Origin: Emticicia sp. C21
GTDB taxonomy: Bacteria; Bacteroidota; Bacteroidia; Cytophagales; Spirosomataceae
NCBI RefSeq assembly: GCF_003418935.1
Contig: NZ_QVMT01000012.1
Location: 1-64,000, forward strand
Direction of reading: 5' to 3'
Length of the DNA: 64,000 nt
Both the position numbers and the translations under genes were made by a program. The notes beneath the pieces were generated by a model. It saw nothing but the letters and a program-made list of their open reading frames with translations, was not told the DNA's origin and searched no databases. Shown in pieces: positions 25,502 through 36,200 of the stretch (its first letter is position 1; each line of letters opens with the position of its first letter).

Positions 25502-26491
25502 ATGAGCAATTCGAAAGCCAGTCCAAAGAATTTATGGTTAATTACAAAAAAATCATTTGAAGCCTGGAATGCAGCAGACCCATTCCGGCAAAGTGCTATT
25601 ATAGCTTATTATGCTATTTTCTCTATCCCATCCTTATTAGTTATTATTATTGCTTTGGCCGGTTTGGCTTTTGGTAAAGAAGCTGTGCAGGGTGAAATCT
25701 CTAACCAGATCAGCTCGGCTATGGGTGCTGATACTGCCAAACAAATTGAAGAGATTATTGCTAAAGCAGGTGAACAGAAGAAATCAATATGGGCTACAAT
25801 AATTGGTATTTTCACGCTTATTTTTGGTGCAATGGGAGTATTTCTGCAACTACAAACCTCTCTTAACCAGATATGGGAAGTAAAAGTAAAACCCGAACTG
25901 AAAGGAAAAGAAAAATGGGTGAAATTAGTAAAAGACCGACTCTTTTCTTTCGGATTAATTGTTTCTATCGGTTTTCTTCTGTTAGTATCTTTAATATTAA
26001 CTACTGCTTTAGCTGCATTTAGTACCTGGATAAAGGCGCATCTGCCAGATTTCATGCTGTTTCTATTTCAAGCCATCAATTTCATTATCTCTTTTGTGGT
26101 TATATCAGTTCTATTCGCACTCATGTATAAAATCTTGCCCGATGCCAGAATCAAATGGAAGGATGTCTGGGTTGGAGCTATGGTTACAACCCTACTTTTT
26201 ATATTGGGTAGATTTGGTTTAGGCATCTATTTTGGCAAAGCCGAGCCTGGTTCTACTTATGGTGCTGCAGGATCTATCATTTTAGTAATGCTGTGGGTAT
26301 CTTACTCGTGTATGATTGTCTTTTTCGGCGCCGAATTTACCAAACAATACGCTACTCATTTTGGTCGGGGCATTGAACCTAGTAAGGATGCCATTTTAGT
26401 AGAGTTATCGGAAGAAGAAGAGTTGATAGTAGATAAGACTATCAAGCAAAGAGAAAAAGCTGATAAAGCCAGAAAGGCTGAAAAAGCTTAA
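25502..26491 (+). CDS. YihY/BrkB-family membrane protein
   Basis: The 329-residue product has six predicted helices and the YihY/UPF0761 motifs: FRQSAIIAYYAIFSIPSLLV, WATIIGIFTLIFGAMGVF, LQTSLNQIWEVK, YKILPDARIKWKDVWVGAMV and SIILVMLWVSYSCMIVFFGAEFT. The C-terminal 50 residues are charged (KQREKADKARKAEKA). Family function is unclear: it was named after a putative ribonuclease BN that was later disproved. It heads the operon with DUF748 and catalase. Confidence 0.92.
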   Translation: MSNSKASPKNLWLITKKSFEAWNAADPFRQSAIIAYYAIFSIPSLLVIIIALAGLAFGKEAVQGEISNQISSAMGADTAKQIEEIIAKAGEQKKSIWATIIGIFTLIFGAMGVFLQLQTSLNQIWEVKVKPELKGKEKWVKLVKDRLFSFGLIVSIGFLLLVSLILTTALAAFSTWIKAHLPDFMLFLFQAINFIISFVVISVLFALMYKILPDARIKWKDVWVGAMVTTLLFILGRFGLGIYFGKAEPGSTYGAAGSIILVMLWVSYSCMIVFFGAEFTKQYATHFGRGIEPSKDAILVELSEEEELIVDKTIKQREKADKARKAEKA

Positions 26492-26523
26492 TAAGACTGC
26501 ACCACACAAACTTTAACTGATGT

Positions 26524-27729
26524 ATGAAAAAGGACACAACTTTAACACCAGAGAAGAAACATGCTGTTTCTACCAAACCTCCCAAAAGACGAAGATTATT
26601 TATCATTCTTGGAAGTATTCTGGTACTTCTGATTGCCCTGCGTTTGGCTTTGCCCTATATAGTGCTGAAATATGTAAACAAGACATTGTCTGAAATGGAG
26701 CAATACTATGGGCACGTGGAAGACATTGATATTGCTTTGATACGAGGCGCATATGTTATTAATGATATAAAAATAGAAAAGATAAACAGCGAAACTAAGC
26801 AACGGGATACGATTCCGTTCTTTAAAAGTCCCGAAATAGATTTATCGGTCGAGTGGAAATCAGTCTTTAAAGGTTCAGTAGTGGGGGAGATTTATGTCAA
26901 TGAACCTGTATTGAATTTCGTAAAAGGTAAGCATAAGGGAGAGGATATTAAAGCTGATACTGCTGATTTCAGAGATTTGATTAAAGACCTGATGCCACTA
27001 AAGGTAAACCACTTTGAAATTAATAATGGACAGATTCACTATATCGACCAGAATACAAATCCACTAGTGGATGTATCCATGAAAAGCATTAACGCCGTAG
27101 CAGAAAACCTGACGAATGTAAACGACAGTACAAAACTCCTACCCGGCAAAATAAGAGCGACAGGAGATGTATACGAGGGTAAGTTTGAATTAAATGTGAA
27201 CCTTGACCCACTAAAAAAGCAGCCTACGTTTGATTTGAATGCACGGCTCACTGATATGAATATGGTTTTACTTAATAACTTCTTCAGAGCATACGGTAGA
27301 TTTGATGTAAACAAAGGCACTTTTGGCTTATACACTGAGTTTGCCGCCAAAGACGGCGCATTTAATGGCTATGTAAAACCGCTGATCAAAGATTTAGATA
27401 TAGTAGAGTTTAATAAAGAAGAGGGAAATCTGGGCCAGATACTTTGGGAAACATTGATTGGGACAGTAGCAGAAATCTTCACAAATCATCCTAAAGACCA
27501 GCTAGCTACCAAGCTACCTATTCAAGGTAGGTTTGAGAACCCCGATGTGAATTTGTGGACAGCCATTACCTATGTATTAAGAAATGCCTTTGTAAATGCC
27601 CTGAAACCATCGGTTGATAATACCATTAGTATAGGAAATGTGCAGGCTGAGCCTGAGAAAAAGACTTTTTTGCAGAAAATATTCGGCGGAAAGAAAGATA
27701 AAAAAGACAAGAAAAAGGATAAGAAGTAG
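26524..27729 (+). CDS. DUF748 / AsmA-like single-pass membrane protein
   Basis: The 401-residue product has a basic N-terminus, one membrane helix at about 25-48 (LFIILGSILVLLIALRLALP), then repeats of beta strands typical of AsmA-like DUF748 proteins: DIDIALIRGAYVINDIKI, FEINNGQIHYIDQNTNP, FRAYGRFDVNKGTFGLYTEFA. The C-terminus is Lys-rich (KKDKKDKKKDKK). AsmA-like proteins span the periplasm and are implicated in lipid transport between membranes. It is 32 bases after the YihY gene and 41 bases before catalase. Confidence 0.85.
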   Translation: MKKDTTLTPEKKHAVSTKPPKRRRLFIILGSILVLLIALRLALPYIVLKYVNKTLSEMEQYYGHVEDIDIALIRGAYVINDIKIEKINSETKQRDTIPFFKSPEIDLSVEWKSVFKGSVVGEIYVNEPVLNFVKGKHKGEDIKADTADFRDLIKDLMPLKVNHFEINNGQIHYIDQNTNPLVDVSMKSINAVAENLTNVNDSTKLLPGKIRATGDVYEGKFELNVNLDPLKKQPTFDLNARLTDMNMVLLNNFFRAYGRFDVNKGTFGLYTEFAAKDGAFNGYVKPLIKDLDIVEFNKEEGNLGQILWETLIGTVAEIFTNHPKDQLATKLPIQGRFENPDVNLWTAITYVLRNAFVNALKPSVDNTISIGNVQAEPEKKTFLQKIFGGKKDKKDKKKDKK

Positions 27730-27770
27730 TATAAAAAACAGGTATTTTCAACAATTTAAACTGAATAGCG

Positions 27771-29921
27771 ATGAAGCAAAAAGATTCTTTTGCAGTAAAC
27801 AAGAAAACAGAAGATTTAAGTATTAATACTGAAAATCCGAAAGACCAATTGCTTACTAGTAATCAGGGCGTGCCTATTAATGATGACCAGAACTCTTTAA
27901 TAGCCGGCGAGCGTGGCGCTACTTTAATGGAAGATTTTCTCTTTAGAGAAAAAATGACACATTTTGACCATGAGCGGATTCCTGAAAGGGTTGTTCATGC
28001 GAGAGGTTCGGCGGCTCATGGCTATTTTCAGGTATATGAGTCGATGGAAAAATATACTAAAGCACATTTTCTGCAAGACCCAAGTGTAAAAACGCCTGTT
28101 TTTGTTAGATTTTCTACCGTAGCGGGCTCCCGAGGTTCTACCGATTTGGCGAGAGATGTGAGAGGCTTTGCCACAAAGTTTTATACCGAGCAAGGGGTTT
28201 ATGACTTAGTGGGTAATAACATACCTGTTTTCTTTATACAAGATGCTATCAAGTTTCCTGATTTGGTTCACGCGGTAAAACCCGAACCTCATAACGAAAT
28301 TCCGCAGGCTGCTTCAGCCCACGATACTTTCTGGGATTTTATTTCTTTAATGCCCGAAAGTACGCACATGATTATGTGGCTGATGAGCGACAGAGCTATC
28401 CCGAGAAGCTATCGCATGATGGAGGGGTTTGGCGTTCATACCTTTCGGTTTGTTAATGCCGAAGGACAATCACATTTTGTGAAATTTCATTGGAAACCTT
28501 TATTGGGTGTGCATTCAGTTTGCTGGGATGAAGCACAGAAAATTTCAGGTAAAGACCCGGATTTTCATCGGAGAGATTTGTGGGAAGCTATAGAGAGTGG
28601 TGCTTTCCCTGAATGGGAATTAGGTGTTCAGATTGTGCCTGAAGAAGACGAATTCAAATATGAGTTTGATTTATTGGATGCAACCAAGATTATTCCGGAA
28701 GAATTAGTTCCGGTAAAAAGGATAGGGAAACTGGTGTTAACCCATAATCCCGATAACTTTTTTGCCGAAACCGAGCAGGTAGCTTACCATGCAGGAAATG
28801 TAGTGCCGGGAATTGATTTTACGAATGACCCACTGCTTCAAGGTAGATTATTTTCTTATACCGATACCCAATTGATACGCTTGGGTGGGCCGAATTTCCA
28901 TGAGATACCTATTAATCGTTCTATTGCTCCTGTACATAACAACCAAAGGGATGGTTTTATGAGACAAACCATTAATCAAGGAAGAGTGAGTTATAATCCT
29001 AATAGCTTAGGTGGTGGTTGTCCGTTTCAGGCTGGAGCAATGCAAGGTGGTTTTAAAAGCTATACTGAAAGAATAGACGGTAAAAAAATACGTGGCCGTA
29101 GCAAAAGTTTCTTTGACCATTTCAGCCAGGCTAAATTGTTTTACGAAAGTCAATCAGAAGCTGAAAAACAACACCTGACTAATGCTTTAAGATTTGAATT
29201 AGGCAAAGTAGAAACCATAGAGATAAGACAGCGAATGGTAGGGTTACTATCGCAGGTCAATAAAACCCTGGCCAAAAATGTAGCTGACGGTTTAGGACTA
29301 ACAGTACCAGAAGCTTTAGAGTATCCTATCAACCATAGTATTCCGGCCGATGGTAATCCTGAGGATTATCAACCAGTTAATGTTGAGCCATCCATTAAGA
29401 AATCAGATGCGTTAAGTATGGCTAATACCAGCAAGAATACCATTAAAACAAGACAGATAGCTTTGCTAGCCGCTGATGGTTTTGAAGAGCAATCATTGCA
29501 AAACTTTAAAAAGGCTTTAGAGACTGAAGGTGCCATGATTAGTGTTGTTGCTCCGAAATTTGGTACAATTAAAGGTGCAAAAGGGATTGAAACCAAGGTA
29601 GATCAAACTCTATTAACGGCTTCTTCAGTACTTTTTGATGCAGTATTTGTTTGTGGTGGAAGCGTGGGTGTAGAAACGCTTCTGGAAGAACCAAGTGCTG
29701 TTGAGTTCGTTGATGAAGCTTTCAAGCATTGTAAGCCCATTGCAACAGTAGGGGAGGGTATTGAGTTATTAAAAGCATCAAACCAACTCAGAAAACATCT
29801 AGAGAAAGGAACAGTTTCTTCAATAGGCGTACTCGTTGATCAATCGCCTGAGGAATTTGTCAATGCCATTGCGCAACATCGTTTCTGGGAAAGAGAGAAG
29901 AAAGATAAGAATCTCAACTAA
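27771..29921 (+). CDS. katE: Large-subunit catalase (KatE/HPII type)
   Basis: The 716-residue product is a clade 2 heme catalase. The distal His is in [14 protein letters not shown] (H76), the Asn is in [11 protein letters not shown] and the heme-ligand Tyr is in RLFSYTDTQ (Y363). The catalase-related region contains [15 protein letters not shown]. The C-terminal 150 residues from about 550 form the GATase-like flavodoxin domain ([29 protein letters not shown]). It converts hydrogen peroxide to water and oxygen. It is the third gene of the YihY operon; such catalases are stationary-phase and stress inducible in other bacteria. Confidence 0.97.
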   Translation: MKQKDSFAVNKKTEDLSINTENPKDQLLTSNQGVPINDDQNSLIAGERGATLMEDFLFREKMTHFDHERIPERVVHARGSAAHGYFQVYESMEKYTKAHFLQDPSVKTPVFVRFSTVAGSRGSTDLARDVRGFATKFYTEQGVYDLVGNNIPVFFIQDAIKFPDLVHAVKPEPHNEIPQAASAHDTFWDFISLMPESTHMIMWLMSDRAIPRSYRMMEGFGVHTFRFVNAEGQSHFVKFHWKPLLGVHSVCWDEAQKISGKDPDFHRRDLWEAIESGAFPEWELGVQIVPEEDEFKYEFDLLDATKIIPEELVPVKRIGKLVLTHNPDNFFAETEQVAYHAGNVVPGIDFTNDPLLQGRLFSYTDTQLIRLGGPNFHEIPINRSIAPVHNNQRDGFMRQTINQGRVSYNPNSLGGGCPFQAGAMQGGFKSYTERIDGKKIRGRSKSFFDHFSQAKLFYESQSEAEKQHLTNALRFELGKVETIEIRQRMVGLLSQVNKTLAKNVADGLGLTVPEALEYPINHSIPADGNPEDYQPVNVEPSIKKSDALSMANTSKNTIKTRQIALLAADGFEEQSLQNFKKALETEGAMISVVAPKFGTIKGAKGIETKVDQTLLTASSVLFDAVFVCGGSVGVETLLEEPSAVEFVDEAFKHCKPIATVGEGIELLKASNQLRKHLEKGTVSSIGVLVDQSPEEFVNAIAQHRFWEREKKDKNLN

Positions 29922-29940
29922 TATTTGACCTCATAACAAA

Positions 29941-29973
29941 GAAAGAGCCTTGTCAACAGACAAGGCTTCTTTC
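29941..29973 (+). terminator. Hairpin terminator after catalase
   Basis: Stem GCCTTGTC (29947-29954) and GACAAGGC (29959-29966) with loop AACA, extended imperfectly by GAAAGA and TCTTTC. It could also serve the convergent DUF892 gene. Confidence 0.7.
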
Positions 29974-30011
29974 GTACATATTACACTGGAACTATTATTC
30001 CACTATTAATT

Positions 30012-30554
30012 TTATTCCTGCGCTGCGGCTACATTAATGTGCGATTGTGCCAATTGTGTTAGTTTACTATCAGTATCCTCTTCTTCGTTTAATGTCATTT
30101 GGAGTATATCAGCTGCTTCTTCATAGCCCAATATCTCTGCTATGGTTCTAAGCGTACCATAAGAGGCTATTTCATAGTGTTCTACTTTCTGAGCCGCTAG
30201 AATTAAACCACAGTCTCTTACTAATGAACCATCTTTAGTTGATTTAATGATTTCTTCGGCTTCTTCAGCTAATCCTATCATGGCTGCACATTTTTTAGCC
30301 TGAGCTGGTTCGTCTAACAACTTAAAAACTCTTTCTATACGATTCACATGTTCTTCTGTTTCGCTTAAGTGAGATTCAAAAGCTCGTGTTAATCCTTTAG
30401 AAGTGGCTGCTTGTGCCATAGTCGGAAGCGCTTTAGTTAGTCTTATCTCTGCCCAGTAAATATCTCTCAGACCATCTAAAAATAATCTTCTTAAATCTTC
30501 TCCCTCGTGATGGGTATTATCGCTCGAACCAAAATTTTTGCTGTGAGTTTTCAT
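30012..30554 (-). CDS. DUF892 (YciE/YciF-like) ferritin-like protein
   Basis: The 180-residue product has the DUF892 four-helix pattern: LRRLFLDGLRDIYWAEIRLT, FESHLSETEEHVNRIERVFK, EEAEEIIKSTK, LAAQKVEHYEIASYGTLRTI and LNEEEDTDSKLTQLA, with Glu/His residues spaced for a di-metal site. Homologues are stress-induced in enterobacteria. It is convergent with the catalase gene and is transcribed alone. It supports reading this region as a stress island. Confidence 0.93.
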   Translation of the reverse strand: MKTHSKNFGSSDNTHHEGEDLRRLFLDGLRDIYWAEIRLTKALPTMAQAATSKGLTRAFESHLSETEEHVNRIERVFKLLDEPAQAKKCAAMIGLAEEAEEIIKSTKDGSLVRDCGLILAAQKVEHYEIASYGTLRTIAEILGYEEAADILQMTLNEEEDTDSKLTQLAQSHINVAAAQE

Positions 30555-30819
30555 AGTAAATTCATTTAAGTGATTTTAAAAGAAAGGTTTATAGCAAAAA
30601 GTAAAAAAACTATACCATAGCCTTAAAGGGTTTAAATCGGCTTGATTTTCCTCAGAGTAGTTGAATTCTTAGTTAAAAAATGTAGGATTATTTCATCATG
30701 CCAGATGCCTAAGAATAAAGATAAGTATTGAATTAGGGTTAAAATTTAGAGACTCGCACCTGACTATAAAGAGATATTTATATTTTTACGTTATCTATTC
30801 AAATAATTCTAATTACTCA

Positions 30820-31731
30820 ATGAAAAACAATCTAAAGCGAGCCACAGTTATATTGATGTGTTTAATGACAAGTATAGCTATGAAAGGAATCAGCCAGCAA
30901 TCGGGTATTATTGCCGAGGGCGCAAAACCACAACTTATTTCCAATCAGTTTTCTTTTACCGAAGGGCCTGCCGTTGATAAAAAGGGAAACGTCTTCTTTA
31001 CCGATCAACCCAATAATAAAATCTGGAAATATGATACCGATGGAAACCTGTCAGTATTTATGGACAAAGCCGGGCGCTCCAATGGGACATACTTTGACAA
31101 AAAAGGCAACCTGATTACCTGTGCCGATGAGCATAATGAAATTTGGTCTATCGATCCTGATAAAAAAGTAACCGTGTTGTTGAAAAGCCACAATGGACAC
31201 GTATTTAATGGCCCAAATGATTTATGGATTGATAAAAAAGGAGGTATGTATTTTACTGACCCGTATTTTCAGAGAGATTATTGGGAAAGAAAAAGCCCTG
31301 ACCCACAGATAGGAGGAGAAAAGCTTTATTATCTGCCAAAAGGTAAAAAAGAGGCTATTCTGGTTGACCCGGAAATTAAAAAACCTAATGGTCTGATAGG
31401 TACACCTGATAACAAGTATCTATATGTTTCTGATATGGGGAACCGTGCAATTGTGAGATATGATATTAATTCAGATGGGACATTAACAAACAAAAAAGAA
31501 TTTGCTAAAGACCTTTCAGACGGTATGACCATTGATAATCAAGGGAATGTATATCTGGCAGGTAAAGGAGTAACGGTTTATAACCCTGAAGGGAAAAAGA
31601 TCGAACAGATTGAAGTGCCAGCCAAATGGACGGCAAACGTATGTTTTGGAGGCAAAAACATGGACACACTGTTTATTACAGCTTCTGAGTCAGTTTTTAT
31701 CTTGCCGATGAAAGTGAAAGGCGTAAGATAA
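30820..31731 (+). CDS. Exported SMP-30/gluconolactonase-like protein
   Basis: The 303-residue product has a signal peptide (cleavage near residue 25, GISQQSG) and a six-bladed SMP-30/LRE propeller. The motifs are FSFTEGPAVDKKGNVFFTD (metal Glu), RSNGTYFDKKGNLITCADE, FNGPNDLWIDKKGGMYFTDP (Asn and Asp), KKPNGLIGTPDNKYLYVSD and LSDGMTIDNQGNVYLA. Members hydrolyse sugar lactones using a divalent metal, and the ligands look intact. It is convergent with the SusD gene. Confidence 0.92.
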   Translation: MKNNLKRATVILMCLMTSIAMKGISQQSGIIAEGAKPQLISNQFSFTEGPAVDKKGNVFFTDQPNNKIWKYDTDGNLSVFMDKAGRSNGTYFDKKGNLITCADEHNEIWSIDPDKKVTVLLKSHNGHVFNGPNDLWIDKKGGMYFTDPYFQRDYWERKSPDPQIGGEKLYYLPKGKKEAILVDPEIKKPNGLIGTPDNKYLYVSDMGNRAIVRYDINSDGTLTNKKEFAKDLSDGMTIDNQGNVYLAGKGVTVYNPEGKKIEQIEVPAKWTANVCFGGKNMDTLFITASESVFILPMKVKGVR

Positions 31732-31759
31732 CATTTAATAATACTATCAGTTAATAAAT

Positions 31760-31795
31760 AAACCAGGGGCATCACGTTAGCAATGCCCCTGGTTT
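31760..31795. terminator. Bidirectional terminator between SMP-30 gene and susD
   Basis: 13-base arms AAACCAGGGGCAT (31760-31772) and ATGCCCCTGGTTT (31783-31795), a 10-base loop and T-rich right flank. Confidence 0.8.
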
Positions 31796-31813
31796 TGTAT
31801 TGATATGCAATGA

Positions 31814-33157
31814 TTAATATCCAGGATTTTGAACAAGAGATTTATTAGTATCAATCTCACGTTGTGGAATCGGAATAACTAATTTATTATCGCTGAATGG
31901 TAAAGTCCCTACGTTTTTCTTAACGCGTTTGGCATCATGAATTTGTTGGCCTTCGAAAGCTAGTTCTAACTTACGTTCCGCTAAAACATCATTGATAGTA
32001 ACTGTAGCTAATTCACTAGCACCAGCTCTTGCTCTGATTAGATTTACATCACTTAATGGAGTAGCGCCAGTAGTTGTACCCAAACGAAGATTAGTTTCAG
32101 CACGAACCAGATACATTTCTGCTAAACGAACTACTGGAACATCACCATACTGATCTAAGAATTTAGCTGTAAATGTATTGCCAGATGCTCTTACGAAAAA
32201 GACACCTCTTGAATCACCTGATTGATACAAGTTAAGGTGTTTGGTTTGTACACGAATATCACCACGACCCTGATAAGTTGCAGGGGCATAATATAGATTC
32301 AAGTCATTTGCACCATCCTGATCTGTCACGAGAATTTTGAAGATAATCTCACTATCATTCGTTTCATCAGAGAACGCCTCATCAAAAGTTTCAGTCAATG
32401 AAAACTGCTGACCAGTAATTACTCTGTTGGCAGCGTCGCGTGCAGCAGCATAGTTACTTTGTTGCAAGTAAACTCTGGCCAAAATTGCCTGTGCTGCACT
32501 TTTTGAAGCAAAACCCGTATTTGAAGGATTACCTAAAAGACTTTCAGCTTTAGTAAGGTCTTCAATTACTTGTGCGTAAACAGCGGCTACAGTTGCTCTT
32601 GGGCGGTAATCTGCATCACTTACTCCACGGGTAGGAGTAGTAACCAAAGGTACGCCAGGGTTAGTGTTCGCATCGCCATCACCCCAGGCTTTTGCCCAAA
32701 GTCTTACTAAATCGAAATAAACTAAACCACGAATAAAACGTGCTTCACCTTCTACACTATTCTTTTTATCTGCGTCAACTTTATCAATGGCTGATAATAC
32801 GTTATTAGCAATATTAATAGTATTATAAGCAGCTAACCATGTTAACTGAGCCTGACCATTGGTTGTTGTAAAAGTTTTACGCCATAGTTCATCCATTGTA
32901 GTGAATGTTCCACCAAATCTTACTTCGGACTCATCACCCAATAAATCACCTGAATATTGAATAGCACCTCCGTAAAGGTCATTATCACTTAGGGCATCAT
33001 AAGCACCTGTAAGCGTTACTTCTACAGCTTGTGAATTAGCAAGCGCTTCTGATTCATCAATCGATGCCGTTGGTTTTACGTCTAATTGGCTGTCGCAGCT
33101 TGTCATAAATGCGACAGTTGCACCAATAAATAACCAATTTTTTATATTTTTATTCAT
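31814..33157 (-). CDS. SusD/RagB-family nutrient-binding lipoprotein
   Basis: The 447-residue product has a lipoprotein signal (AFMTSC, Cys21 then Asp-Ser). SusD/RagB features follow: helical TPR-like pattern, EARFIRGLVYFDLVRLWAKAWG, PRATVAAVYAQVIEDLTKAESLL, ASKSAAQAILARVYLQQSNY, and the C-terminal VRLAEMYLVRAETNLRLG and ERKLELAFEGQQIHD. It should cap the SusC channel at the outer surface. It is 65 bases downstream of the SusC gene. Confidence 0.95.
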   Translation of the reverse strand: MNKNIKNWLFIGATVAFMTSCDSQLDVKPTASIDESEALANSQAVEVTLTGAYDALSDNDLYGGAIQYSGDLLGDESEVRFGGTFTTMDELWRKTFTTTNGQAQLTWLAAYNTINIANNVLSAIDKVDADKKNSVEGEARFIRGLVYFDLVRLWAKAWGDGDANTNPGVPLVTTPTRGVSDADYRPRATVAAVYAQVIEDLTKAESLLGNPSNTGFASKSAAQAILARVYLQQSNYAAARDAANRVITGQQFSLTETFDEAFSDETNDSEIIFKILVTDQDGANDLNLYYAPATYQGRGDIRVQTKHLNLYQSGDSRGVFFVRASGNTFTAKFLDQYGDVPVVRLAEMYLVRAETNLRLGTTTGATPLSDVNLIRARAGASELATVTINDVLAERKLELAFEGQQIHDAKRVKKNVGTLPFSDNKLVIPIPQREIDTNKSLVQNPGY

Positions 33158-33222
33158 TTTGTCTGATTGCTTTAAATAATTTAAAAAAGATCGCTGCTTC
33201 CTATTTAATAACGAAATAGAAA

Positions 33223-36200
33223 TTAGAAACTGATATTTAAACCACCCATAATAACTTTAGCTTGTGGCGTAGTATAAAAGTCATAACCTAAAGCAATATT
33301 AGATACAACGTCATCGGCGTTTACTTCAGGATCCCAACCAGTATACTTAGTGAAAGTCAAAAGGTTTTGTCCGGTTAAATATAATCTTACATTACTTATT
33401 TTAACCTTGCTCAAAAGAGATTTCGGAAGGTTATAAGCCAAGGTTACATTACGCAGACGAACAAATGAACCATCTTCAATGAAACGACTTGAAGGTTGTG
33501 CTCCATTATTGTAATACAAACGTGCCTGAGGAACTTTTGTATTCGTATTTTGAGGAGTCCATGCATCTAATTGGTTGACAGTCTGGTTGTCTTCAAAACG
33601 ACCGTTAGCAGAAGAGTAACGACCTACACCATAGAAATTCAGCTTATTACCAAACACACCATTAAAGAACACGCTCAACTCGATACCTTTGTAGCTGAAT
33701 GTATTAGTAACACCTCCAATCCATTTAGGAAGCGCGCTACCTATAATTGTACGTTGTGCCTGAGAATAGTTATTAGTTGTTTCTCTGCTTAACGAACCAT
33801 CAGCATTTGGTGTGTTTTTGTAGAATAAAGCATCACCATTGGCAGGGTCAACACCAGCATACTCTACAGTGTAGAATACACCTAGTGGCTGGCCTTCTAC
33901 TGCGCGGCTCATGTTGTTTAGCCCACCCTCAATTACTTGTCCTTGCAGGTTAGTAATTTTGTTAGTGTTGGTTGATGCATTCAAGCTTGTTTTCCATTTG
34001 AATTGTCCTACAAGGTTATCTGTATTTAATACAAATTCAAAACCTTTATTAGTTAATCCACCAACGTTTTTCAATTGCGTAGCAAAACCTGTAGTACCCG
34101 GTACGTTCACATTCAACAATAAACCGGTTGTATTTTTTTCGTAGTAGTCAATTTCACCATTGATACGGTTTTTCAGGATACCAAAATCTAAACCGACATC
34201 AATTTGCTGCGTAGTTTCCCAACTTAAATCAGGGTTCGCTAATTGGGCAGGAGCCTGGCCAGGTAAAGTGCCATAACCCGCGCCACCTGCAAACAGGCCT
34301 AAGTGACCAAAGTTAGCAATTTCAGCATTACCCGTTTTACCCCAGCTTGCACGCAATTTCAAGAAACTGATAGCTTCGATATTTTTCAGGAAGTTTTCTT
34401 CAGTCAGAATCCAGCCTGCAGATACCGCCGGGAAGAAACCATAACGATTGTCTTTACCAAAACGAGAAGACGCATCAGTACGTGCACTTAAGCCAATCAG
34501 GTATCTTTCATTAAATTTGTAGTTTACACGGGCAAAATAAGAAAGGAAATTATAATTGGTTTCGCTTGAGCTTGCATTTGTTTTACGAGCAGCACTGGCG
34601 ATCATACGGTAAGCATCAGATGGGAAATCTCTACCCTCAGCCACGTTTGTTTTTATTTCTGAGCTTTGGAATGACATACCCGCGGTTGCATCAAATGCGT
34701 GCACGCCAATCACATTGTCATACACAAAATAATTGTTGGTATTGTAGTTTTCAACCCTTACAAAACGGTTATATCCGTATCCTTGCGGAGCACCGAAATT
34801 ACGTTGTGTTTTGCTATTGTAGTATTGTTCTTCTTGTTGGTCTAATAAATCTATCGCTACCTCTGTACGGAATTTCAGACCCTTAAAGAATCTGTATTCA
34901 CCAAATGCGTTACCAATATTACGGTGTACATTCGTATTATAGTATGCGTTGCCTATATTGATCAGAGCATTATAATACAAAGGAATTGAAATATCTCCCG
35001 GAGGCATACCTACAGGAAGACCTGTTTCAGGGTCATTAGCAGGAGTCATTGGAGGAAGAGCTACCAATTGTTGAGGGTTGTCAAACTGACGGTCACCTGA
35101 TACACGTTGGTTGTATGAGCGGGTAAGACCCATATTCATACCTACTGTTAGTTTGTCTGTAACTTTATGAGATAGGTTTAAACGACCAGATAAACGATTG
35201 AAAGCATTACCAGCCAGAATACCTTGTTGATCTAAAAACTGTCCTGATAAGAAAACAGTAGTTTTCTCTGAACCACCACTCACACTTAAATCATATTGTT
35301 GAGATGGCGCATCCTGATAGGCCAGATCAGCCCATCTGGTATCTGCTTGTTTCGCAGTCCCCAACGTTCCTAAACTTTGTGTCTGGAAGAAACTTTCCAT
35401 ATACTGAGAATATGAATCAGGATCTGTAGTTGAATACCCTTCAATGGCATCAGAATTGGCTGCTGCTTTGCGGTAAAAGTCGATATATTGCTCAGTATTC
35501 AAAAACTGTAATATATTGGTAGGCTTGCTTTTTCCATATTGCACACCAAATGTAACGTTAGTTTTGCCTGCTTTACCTTTTTTAGTGGTAATCAGAATTA
35601 CCCCATTAGCCGCACGTGCACCATAGATAGCTCCGGCAGAAGCATCTTTCAGAATCTCGATTGACTCAATATCCTGTGGGTTGATGTCTACTGTTGGGTT
35701 AGTGGCACCGCCTGCAATAGATAGGTCACCTTGTGTCATCGGAATACCATCAATTACATACAAAGGCTCGTTTGAAGCCGATACTGAAGACTGTCCACGT
35801 ACACGAATCTGAATACCCTGAGCTAATTTACCAGTACCCTGGTTGATTTGAACCCCGGCAGCTTTACCCTGGATACTTTGTTCGAAAGTAGTAACAGGCA
35901 TATCTGCTACATCACTTCCTTTGATTTTAACGATATTACCGGTCAGGTCACGTTTAATTTGAGAACCGTACCCTGTTACTACCACCTCGTTCAATGTTTG
36001 TGTAGCAGGAACAAGCACAAAGTCTACAATACTACGATTGTTTACCGTTTGCTCTAAAGTAGTAAAGCCAATAAAACTGGCCTGAAGAACACTGTTAGCC
36101 GGAACACTGATTCTGTAGCTTCCGTCTACGTTGGAGGTTGTACCTCTTGTTGTACCTTTGACTGTAATAGAAACTCCCGGTAGTGGACTACCATCTTCAG

